From positions 96,448,330-96,512,329 of the forward strand of contig CM049307.1 in assembly GCA_026874595.1 (NCBI GenBank): 64,000 bases of DNA. The letters run 5' to 3'. The DNA is from Sipunculus nudus. Taxonomy: Eukaryota; Annelida; Sipuncula; Golfingiida; Sipunculidae. The translations under genes were made by a program, and so were the position numbers. Each line of letters opens with the position of its first letter. Position 1 is the first letter of the stretch. Below, one piece after another: positions 47,701 through 59,700 of this stretch. The notes under the pieces were generated by a model. It made no database searches and had not been told where the DNA came from. It worked only from the letters and a program-made list of their open reading frames with translations.

Positions 47701-50700
47701 GGTTTTGTCCAGTATATTTCAGGTTAGGCTCTGACCATAGGCTTCTGACCTGGTTTTGTCCAGTATGTTTCAGGTTAGGCTCTGACCATAGGCTTCTGAC
47801 CTGGTTTTGTCCAGTATGTTTCAGGTTAGGCTCTGACCATAGGCTTCTGTCCTGGTTTAGTCTGTGAATTTTTTTAAGTTAGGAAATGTAGACCAGGCTT
47901 TATCCAACACTCTCCTGGTTTCAGAGGGTTTGTTCAAGGTACTCTTTCTCCATGTATTTATTTCCAGTACTACAAGATTTTTGTCCAGAAGTCTTGTCTT
48001 GGTTGAGTCTTGTCTTAGGGGCATTTGTCAATGAATGCTGTCCTGGAGTAGGAAAAGAAGGACATCATTTGGAACTACATCTGTATACCTGTCATCCAGT
48101 ATAACCAGCCCCCCCTCCTCCAGTCTGTTGAACTCTGTACAGCCACTGAAAACCTCTGTCAGGCTGCCTGGTGGAGTGAACTCCTGCCATCTCTGGTATA
48201 TCATGCACACATAAAATTAAATCATAATATATAATCTTTTTATAATTATATTTTTATATTTTTCTATATATATATTATTCAATCTTATTTTATTTTTAAT
48301 CAAAATAAAAATGTATGGGTTTATGATTTATATTTTTGAAGACTATAATTCCAATCAATTTATTTAATGTATTCACATATATTTCCATACCTGTAGTTCT
48401 TAACATGCTAACAACCATGTACCTCTGTGATAAAGAAATTCTTATTTTTAAAAAACTTTGCAGAAACTTTTGAAATATAACATTGTAAATAATTCTATAA
48501 TATTTATGGTTCAAACATTAATGATTAGTCTCTTGTACATCACTATACGTGACTTTTTGGTACATCCTTTTGGACACTATATGATCTAATGTTGTCTCAC
48601 CTGTTCTGTGATACCTGCAGATGTTCTCATCCCAAGCATCAGTACCTCCTGTAACCTGAAATTACGCAAACACAGCTATCTGATATTTTTTTGTAACAAT
48701 CTGTCATGTTACTGAAGATGGTGGCACTAAATTGTTCTCATGTGGCTCCTTTGTAGCAATGCCCCTGAAATACCTGAGTTTGTCTAGAAGTCTCAAGAAT
48801 GATGCCAAGTGTGTCATAAACCCTGAGGAATTTGACATAATTTCACTAAGGTTCTATAACAGCACCATCTATATGAAACTATGCAAGTGAACTCAGCCTG
48901 GGTGAACTCAGCCCATGCAAAACCTGTCCAATGCAACTGATGAACTGGACCTAAAGGCCAACCTATCCAAGACAAAACAGGTGAAATCATGCAGACCTAT
49001 CTCAATGCAAAAATGGGTATTTTTCAGTAGAGTATAACTGTGTCTCTAGTCAATGGGTAGAGTGCAGAAATCAAAGCCAAAGAGCAGTGAGATTTTTCAT
49101 GGTCCAGCACCCTGCAGGTTTATGGGAAGGCTGTGCCCTTCAGCCTGATATTACTCACAAATGAATGCATCTTTTGGGGTTCCTCTGTGTTACGATCCAA
49201 CAATGGGGATTATTACACACCAATGACTCACAGGTGCTTAAGTCACCAGGCCTAGTTAAGACCAGATTATAAAATTAGAGATAGTTTGTGCCACTGCCCT
49301 GTCACTGAGTTTGAAACTTGAATTAAATTCTGCAGATGTACATACTAAGTTAATCTTGCATTAAAAAAAATACACTGCAAAATAAAAATAAAATATATGA
49401 CTCAATCTCTGAACTTTGTACTATCATGTAATGAAGTAATATTTATCTGATACATAAATTAACATCACAGAAACATCTTACACGTCCAGGTAGCTTTGGA
49501 TGACGGCCCTCCGTGTTGCGTGACCTCTATTCTCAACCTCCCACATCCAGGGCTCGGGCTCCAGGGTTTGTATCCGAGACTGTCTCTGTGTACCGCCATC
49601 CAGAAAGGGGATGAAACGCCCATGAGCTCCTGTATACAATACAAACTCACACTGCATATAGCTGACACATTGTAAAGTATATATTGCCATGCAGAGCTGA
49701 AGCTAACAGGGAACTGGTAAACTTGGAAAAAGTAACTTAAGACCAATATATTAAGTTTTTAGGTCAAAACATGCTGGTACAGACACAAAGGTGGCATTGA
49801 TTTCAAACTATTCTGCAAGGGCAGAACATAGCCATTTTGCTGAACTGTTTTCAAATATTAAAAACTTTTGTGACATTTCATATGTATTTTTTATCAGTTC
49901 ATATAATCATAAATAGCTGTGATAGGAATCAATACCATACAAATGTTTAAGTTTGGTGTGCTTGATGGAGATGGAAGACCTGCTTGTGAGCCTCCTATGA
50001 TATGGAAAATTTTAAGATTTTAAAATCTACATCTGAAATGGAACATTACTTGAGAACTGAAAACATGGAAGTTTGTTGTGGTGGTAAATAATACCCATAA
50101 AATTAAAAAATAGTGACAGAATTGCTAATGTGATTGTGCTCCCCTCCCCCCCCCCGGTGTTACAAGTGTGTAGGGGTAAAGGATAACACCCGAACCAAGT
50201 TTCACACCATACTGGTATGTATGATGGGTAAAGTGTGAATAAACTTCTTCAAATGAGGACTGAGCATTTTAGTTTTGATCTGTTGTGCAGAGAAAACATT
50301 TAAGTAAAAGTCCACTAAACTAAAAACATGCAAGTGAAACATCCACCCTTTCTGAGGTCATGCTTGCTCATCTTTGCTAGTCCTCCATTCTTATAACACA
50401 TTATGTTACATACAAATATGATCATAAGTTATCCTTTGAGTACCATGACTTGCAACCACACACGGTTTAATGTTTCAATAATTTTTAAAGATTTATTACA
50501 TTTCAAATTTTATCACCATTATCTAAATCTTATGAGATTAGTCATAATTACCTCAACCAACAGGCTGTCTGTCAGCATTATTACTCAAAAAGTCATAAAC
50601 AGAGTCTGATGAAATTTTCAGGATAGCTCCACAATGATACAAGGAACAATTGATTAAACCGGGGTTAATCCGGATCATCATCTGGATCCATAATTTTTAA

Positions 50701-53700
50701 AGGAAAAAAGCTGTATTTCTGACAATGCCTTATGGGGATAATGAGTTGAATTGGCGAGGTCTGTGCTCTCTGAGTGCTTTTCTAATACAGAACAGTTTTT
50801 TATAGCTGACATCTTACCTGGTCCTACACCAATATACTGAGAGCCATTCCAGTAAGCCTTGTTGTGTTCACTTTCTGCCCCCTAAAACATTTAAAATCTC
50901 AAAATTTAAAATAACAGTAAGATAAACCATACCTGGAATTTGTAATACTGAATGATGGTTAAAGACTATACAGTAAAACCACGCCTAACGACCACCTCAG
51001 TTTACTGACCACCTCAATATAACAACCACTTTTCATGGTCTTGTTGGTGGTAGTCATTCTGAGGTTTTACTGTACTACCTGTTAAATAAAGATCCACACT
51101 CGTTGATACATAATTATATTCTGATTTCAACATTTTACTTCAAAGAAGCAGGAGATACTCATAATAAACACACATACAAATCTGTTGTGATGTTAAAGCA
51201 CTGACTGTATTTTAATTTTACTTAATAGAGCCAGTGGGCTTGAACATTACTGTGTCCAACTGCTCAAACAAAGTAACAGTAGAAAGCTGTTTCTGACTCA
51301 CATTTCTGGCAAAGTTAGACACTTCATATCTCTTGAATCCCTGCTCTTGCAGAATCTAAAATATCAAATCACAACATGGGATCCATCTCTCAATGTCCTT
51401 GTTCTTATTCTGATGTACCAAATCCCTATAAAAATGTACTATTTAAAAAAAAAAACTAAATTTTAGTTATAGTGGCTTTTAGTTAGAGACCCTGATATTA
51501 GTTAATTTAGTATATACAAATACAGATAAACCCCATCTCACAAATTTTGTAAAAAAAAAACTAATTTGTGGTTCTAGAGGTGGTCCTTTTACTGGTAGTA
51601 TGGTTTTACAGTAATTGGCACAGTTAGCAAGACCTTAGTGTGGCTTACAGATATTGGTATTGTTAGCATGATTTCAGTGTGACTTACAGTCATTGGTACT
51701 GTCAGCATGACTTAAGTGTGACTTACAGAGGTGGTCATGATGACAGAGTTTTACTATGACTTAAAAAAATGGTTCTGTTAGCATGACTTTCTGTAATTGA
51801 GTCTTTCTTGTGGTTTACACAGGTGGTCCTATTAGCAAAAGTTTACCATGGTTTACACCAGTGGTTCTATCAGCGAGACTTTAGTGAGGCTGGTCCTGTT
51901 AGCAATTCTTTTTTTTGTGGCTTACAAACACTGAATGCATTATCTCAGTAAAATGATATAAGATTAGTTGATCTTCTCTATCCTAAATCTGACTCTCCAG
52001 CAAACCTCTTGAAAGAACTGTATTATTTTGTCAAATGAGAGAAATTTACAATGCTGTTATATTTTAATCTCTATTTAGACTAATTAACCTGATACATACC
52101 TGGACTGCTGCCTCGTACATTTGAGCCTGTAGGTCTTCTCCTGGTACAGTCTACAAAAAGAACTGTTCTCCTTAGATCCATGTAATATCTGGTCCCTGGT
52201 TACAACAGACATAACAAATTTGTCAACTTAATTATCAGGTTAGTTAACTTTGAATGATATAGTGCAAGAGGTTATATAAGAATTATAGAAGCATTGTCAA
52301 GACTTGAATTAAGAAACTGATGCAATTTAGAACTTGAAGGCGTGGTGTTCTTTTATTTGAAAAAAAAAGATTTCTATTTGCAGGAATTTGTTGTCACACT
52401 TTACCATATTTCCCTTCTGGACTTGTTTAAACAGTGAAGTCCCTCACTCCAATGTCAGCTGATACAGAGATAGATGATCATCACACAAACGAAGGGCCTG
52501 AAAAATTAATAAACAATTACATTCTCTGTTACTAGCTTAACCTGGAAGAGATTTATATACAAACAAGAAAGTAGATGGAGGCCACAAACTCCCCTAGTAA
52601 GGGCAGAAATAGTGGAGACCAAAGGGGCATGCACCTCATCTTTTTTACCCTAAAAAATCTGGAAATTAGGATAATACATGCATTTGCTTTCCCCCCTCTT
52701 AGCCAAATATTTTGAGGATAAAATTTATCACCTTATACATGCACAAATATTGTAATGCCAAAATGAGGTGCCAGGTTTTGTTTCCCACCATTTCTTCCCT
52801 ACTTTCACAAGCGAGAGCTCTGTAGAAAGTTCACTCTCCCTCAGGACACACTTATTTATCTCCTCCTTTTTCTGTGATCCACCCCAAGGCCAGGAGCTTA
52901 CCAAAATACACAGCAACACAGAAAATGCTTATCATCATTCAACAACTCCATTCACTTGTAAGCTCTGTAACAATAACAATGTGTCTGACAGGCAGGAAAA
53001 AGAGCTAGGTGTCACACAATTGAAAGGAAGCCCTTGAAAGGAAATGAATGGATTATCTTAATTTCAACAAATTATCAATAGTACTTTACACATAATTCTG
53101 CTGAAAGGCAATTAAAACAAGGGACCTATGGGTCACGACGCTCAGCTGTTATATATGATAAAAAATAAAAAAATATTTTTTAGAAATGAGGCACATGCTG
53201 GTTTTGTGTGGTAATAAATATAAGCTGCATTATGAGTTGTGGGTGTTTAGCTTATGTATGATTTTGATAGTATCTTTGGAGACAGGGAAGAGGATTGATT
53301 TCATTTATTTTATAAACAAATGGAGTGCTATTGTCACACAGACTTTGACTTGGCCATATAACTTAAAAGCAGAACATATAATATAAGAGTTTAACTATTT
53401 ATTTAAAAAATTACAAATATTGTCCCAAATATAATTTTTATTAAAAATAATAAGAGAATCATATGATTTTTTTAAATGAAATATAACTGATTTGATTATT
53501 AAAATAATATTAAAGAATATATTCATGAATGCATTCATGAATACATTTTGAAAGTATTTGCACGAGTATTCATTTACTTTCATTTTTACCTGAATTCCCA
53601 TTCTTTATGCAAGAAATTTTATAATGGAGTACATAATCATATTCGTATTTAAATACAATTACAAAGTATTTGCACCATGTCTGGTATTTATTCAGTTTTC

Positions 53701-56700
53701 ACAAAACAATGATTTTGAGAATCCAGAATATACAAAATTCACACATTTAAATAATGATCATAACACCTGGTTTTATGGATTTTATTTATATTAAAAAATA
53801 ACTGTAAAAAATTCATTTTGGACTAATTTCACATCAATGTACACACTAGACACAGTAGGAATCTAGATTAATATTATCAACTGCATCTTTGTCTATCATT
53901 AATTTCCTTCATATGATCCCTAATGATTAGTAATGAATAATATGATTTACTTCTTTATCATTAAAAATGAACTGAAAAATGCCATAGGTGACTGCATGGT
54001 GTTATTTGGAATATGTGACATTCTACCCATCGATACAAGATTCTTATATCATCAGTAACTGCAAGTTAATTTCCTGTTATTATAAACTAACAAATTCCTT
54101 TTCTATTTTTCTTTAATTTGTTATTAAAAAACAAGAAAAATTTATTAACTTATTGTTTATTGTTATGTTGTTGGTTAAAACTACTAGATGAGTTGGGTTG
54201 GACACCTGGATCAACTGTGGCTGGCCATAAGCTGCCTGGATTCTCACCTCAAGCGTGCATAATTTGATGAAAGGTCAACAAGGTCAACATACAGGTGACT
54301 CAAGAGGGGCTGGAGAGAGCCAAAGTCTGACAGGGTCTCATAAAAACATTAATAAAAGCTACAATATTTGGCCAATTTCTTTCTGCTTTCTAAACTAAAA
54401 AGCTGAAATCTTTATGTGTGCATGATAAGTGCTCTCAGGAAACAAACGTGCCATGGTCACAGTTGGGCAAAATTTAAGGTACTAATTTTATATTTATACT
54501 AATAACTTTTAAAATTTGAAAAATTCAGAACTAATTTGGGGTATTCAATTGAATCTTGATTAAATAATGTTACATCCCTGACAATAAAATCTCTAGCTTC
54601 AGCAATGCCCTTGTTAAGGGAGTAAATATATTTCTTGATTTTTACAAAGTGCATTATGTTTGGGCCCATAACTTAAAAAAAATACACAATACTGACATCA
54701 TTTCTGGCATGTGCATAGCGAATGTATAGAAAAATATGTATATTATATATGATCAAAGTCAGATCAGTGGTTTTGATATTAGGCAGTCTTAAAGTGTAAC
54801 AATGGGTTTTTAATGGAAAAATGAAGTTTTTCATTGATATCTCGAAGGAATTAAGTCCTAGTGACCAAATTCTTGGCATGGTAGGGGATTTTGGAGAAAT
54901 CTAACTGTATGCCAAATTTAAGGAACTTAGAGCTCGGGAGCTGAGCTCTAGCAAACTGCATAACACTAGCTTTATGTAAACTGTATGTTACATGGTGCTT
55001 GAAAACTTGAATAAAATCTACAGTTTTTGATCAACTGGTTTCAAATTTTTGGTGTTAACAGTTGAAATGCTAACAAAAACATGCTGTGAAAATTAAATCC
55101 ACAGCAGTTACAGCAAAAAAACGTGCCATGGTCAAAGTTGGGCAAAATTTAAGGTACCAATTTTTTATTTTTGCTAATATTTTAAAAAATTTAAAAGATT
55201 TTGATCTAATTTTGGGTATACAATTTAATTTTGATTAATAAAAGTAATATTACTGGAAAAAAAGTGCTTAGCTTTAACAAGTTTTGTTGTAAGTGATAAA
55301 ATTTCTTTCCTGATTATTTACAAAATGCATTATGTTTGGGCCCATAACTTTTTTAAATTATATAATACAGACCTAATTTCTGGCATGTACATAGGAATTA
55401 TATAGAGGATTATTTATAGGAAATATGAGGAAAAACAGATGAGTGGTTTTGCTATTAGGCAGTCCTGAAGTGTGAAAATAGGTTTTTAATAAAAAATTGA
55501 GGTTTTTCCTTAATTTCTCAAAGGAATGAAGTCGCAAAGACCCAGTTTTTGGCTTGGTAGGAGATCTTGGGGACATCTAACATTATGCTGAATTTTGGAT
55601 TCCTAGGTCTTACGGTTTCAAAACGTGCCACATCTACGGATGGACGGACGGACGGACGACGGACAATGGACCACGACTATAGCTCAGATGACTTATAGTC
55701 AGCTGAGCTAAAAAACTGAAGGTAAACCATAATACCTCATGCCCCTGTCACAAGTCTTATAATTTTGTTAATTTGGATAACCAGATTTACTCTTCTGGTC
55801 CGGTGCATATGCATCAATTGATATTACTGATTAATTACTGGTGACGATTACCAACTGAGCTTAATAACCAACCACCCTGTATTTACAGACCTGAGTCAGC
55901 TCCTGCACCCAACCTTCCAAAGTCTGCTGTGGTCTGCTGAAGATGAGATCAATGGATGTCCTTCCTGGGAACAGCTCCTTAGCTTTGTCAAGACACCTGA
56001 CAAATTAACACAACATTATGCCAAGTCATCATATTTTACATATCCTACAATCAGATCATGTTTGATGAAAACCAATGATGCTCTCAGGCATAAAACCCTT
56101 AAATACTAGTATTTAAAGATTAACTTCCAGAATATGATATGTTCCATCAACATTAACTTTCACAGCTAAATAAATGGTAATACTTCATAAATTGTGATTA
56201 AATAATTTAAAAGCAGAATATGAAAATTTTCTTTAATATCTGTAACTTGTTAATAATGATGTTTATATAACTGACTTGCTTGTGTAGTTGGGATATGGAT
56301 TTAAATGTTCATTTATTATAGTTATGTTTATTTATTCAAAATAATCTTAATTACTCTTTTTACTCAGATGTCAAGTCATAGGGGTATACTTTCCACATCA
56401 TTAACATTCTGCATTCATGCCAATATAATATCAATTGCTGATACTGGTAAACATTTTTTTTTGTTATAAGAATTTGTAATACTCTCCATTTTGTGGGTGA
56501 TGTGCTATTATTTATTATGCTGCCTGTTCTATTCAGTAATTTACCTCAAAGCATCAGAAACTGAATGATCCCTCCCTAAAACCTGTAGACTTCTGTCATC
56601 CAAGGCCTGAAATGAAACCACAGAACATGAAGAAAATACATAATTTTTCTGGTAGGATAATCTTGCTTTTTAATTACTGGACTTGCTTAGGCAGGGAAAT

Positions 56701-59700
56701 GAATAGAAACTTAGATATCATACAATCTTTGGAAACATTCAGAAATACAGTGGAACCTTTCTAAAAAACAACCTGCCTAATTAGACCACCTGTCTATAAA
56801 CTTATTAAGACCACCCTTCAGTGAACTGAAAGCACTCACACTGGTTATAACTGACCTGTCTGTGAAATAAGTCCACTTTTGGCCAATCCCATGGGTGGTC
56901 TTAATACACAGGTTTCACTGAATAATAATCAAAATGATATAAATTTCTTTAACTTGACTTACACCAGTGATTCTTCTATTCAAACCACACACAATAAATC
57001 ACGCAGCATGAGTAAATCACTGCCAATTGTTATAAATTTGCAGCATCTTCTCAGAAAGTATAAAAAACCTTAGACAAATTCCAATAAAATACTTATGCAC
57101 AAAATAGGGAAATATTCCACTGAATTGATCACCTGTATGCCAAGGGAGATTCTGTTAACACCAGCAGACCTGAAGTCCTCCAGCATCGCAGTTTCTACCG
57201 AGCTTGGATTGGCCTCCATTGTTACCTCGGCGCCTACAGGCAGACTAGTCAGCTTGGCTACAGCACTGATGACAGACTCAATTGTCTGGGGCTCAGCTAG
57301 ACTAGGAGTACCTGACCAAAGATGGATAGAAAGTCATGTAAAAAGAGTGGAGACCACAGCCAGAGAAGGATAACATACATGATACACACACATTAAATGA
57401 CTAGAGCCCAGGGTTTTCCATTTTACCGGAAACATGGAGAGAACACTGGAATAAGGGTTTGAAAACAAAATCTTTTAACTAGAATATGTTGGAAAGATTT
57501 AAACTAATATATACTGCACATGAAGAAATTTTCAGAAAATATCAAATAAAAAATTCTTCCAGTCTCCACCACATATCATCACAGCAGTAATACTAACTGA
57601 TTTTGACTCACAGCCATCAGCATAAGCCTTGGTGTCACAAACAAGCCAGAATTGATTATATTGTCATAAAGCGACATATAGTGAATCATAAGTACTACAA
57701 TGTATATATCTTTATCAAGATGATCCTTTGCACTCCAAATAACTGTTTCTGCTGTTTATATTTCATTTTTTTATTACAACATATTTTGCTCCAAACATGC
57801 AAACTGTATCATAGGTATAATGTTAGCACTATACTACATATTAATAAATTATTATCAAATTATTTAAAAATAAATTAGCAATTGAATTTAACACTAAAAC
57901 ATATAATATAAACATTCATGATATAAATATATCATATTAAAATATAAACATTATGAAATATCAGTTTTCAGTTTTTGATGATAGTGTTTATGTCAAGGGA
58001 AACAACATTAAACATACAGAATAATTTCTTATGTGACACTCACCTCCTCCAAAGAATATAGATCTGATGCTCTTCACCTGGCTCAGGTTAACGAGACTGG
58101 TGATCTCCTGTATCAAACATCTCCTCATTCTCTCATGGTCTACAGACTCCCTGTAAAATAATAAACACCCACACACAGGTAACACAGGAAATAATCAAGA
58201 GACTGGTGATCTCCTGAATCAAACATAACCTCATTCTCTCATGGTCCACAGACTCCCTGTAAAATAACAAACACCAACACGCAGGTAACACAGGAAATAA
58301 TCAAGAGACTGGTGATCTCCTGTATCAAACATCACCTCATTCTCTCATGGTCCACAGACTCCCTGTAAAATAACAAACACCCACAGACAGGTAACACAGG
58401 AAATAATCAAGAGACTGGTGATCTCCTGAATCAAACACCACCTCATTCTCTCATGGTCCACAGACTCCCTGTAAAATAACAAACACCCACACACAGGTAA
58501 CACAGGAAATAATCAAGAGACTGGTGATCTCCTAAATCAAACATTACCTCATTCTCTCATGGTCCACAGAATCCTTGTAAAATAACAACCACACACAGGT
58601 AACACAAGAAATGATCAAGAGACTGGTGATCTCCTGAATCAAACATCACCTCATTCTCTCATGGTCCACAGACTCCCTGTAAAATAACAAACACCCACAC
58701 ACAGGTAACACAGGAAATAATCAAGAGACTGGTGATCTCCTGTATCTAACATCCCCTCATTCTCTCATGGTCCACAGACTCCCTGTAAAATAACAAACAC
58801 CCACACACAGGTAACACAGGAAATAATCAAGAGACTGGTGATCTCCTGAATCAAACATCACCTCATTCTCTCATGGTCCACAGACTCCCTGTAAAATAAC
58901 GACCACACACAGGTAACAAAAGAAATAATCAAGAGACTGGTGATCTCCTGTATCAAACATCACCTTATTCTCTCATGGTCCACAGACAGTAAAATAACAA
59001 ACACTCACACACAAGTAACACATGAAATAATCAACAATCTAAAACAAACTAAATAGAATGTTTTCCCCTTTGTATTTAAATTATAAAATAAATATACTGG
59101 TTTCATTTTAATATACACATTAACCAATATTTCCTCAGAGAGTCCACACCTCTTGGAAAGTTTTCAAATCAGTTCACTTAAGAAGCATTACTATTACATG
59201 GCTTGACCTAACACCACAACTGTATATAATTAAATTAAACAATGTCTACCTTAAGCCTTGATAATTTAGAATGAAAAATGAATGTGCAGGATGTGTATTT
59301 GATCCCAGACAGAATACCAACAATTAAGGAGCTCTTTGTCCAATTTTGTAGTCGGTTTTAGATGGTACAGTTTTAAACATAATATCACAATCAGACAAAC
59401 TCAGGTTAATTTTTTGCCCCTGTCGAATTTCACTGAAATAATAATACAACAATCCTTCACCAGGTGGCCGCACGTAATGGTAAAACCAATCTGAATCATA
59501 CATAAATCTCCAAAAATTAATTTCCTAAGATTAAAAGAATGTAGTGGTTGGAATCAGTTCCTATTTCATAATCTTTCATCAGTTTAAGCAAACTAATTGT
59601 GACTAATTAATAATTGGTTCAGCTAAATATTCCCCTCCTTAAAGGTGGACAATTTGTGTGGAAAATGTGTTTTAACTCTGTACTGTTAATATTTTGCTCT

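Larger units (their letters stand above)
55997..57132 (-). other. RSAD1 introns 5 and 6 (split by exon 6)
   Basis: 55997-56544 and 56607-57132. The latter holds a MITE. Confidence 0.6.

Noticed and set aside
52444-52446. Selenocysteine reading of the RSAD1 TGA
   Set aside because: The position is Arg in homologues, not Cys or Sec, and no SECIS can be recognised by eye.
58151-59035. Eight real alternative exons of RSAD1
   Set aside because: Only the first 58 bp of the exon is copied; there is no matching donor, most copies have a stop, and the period breaks the frame.
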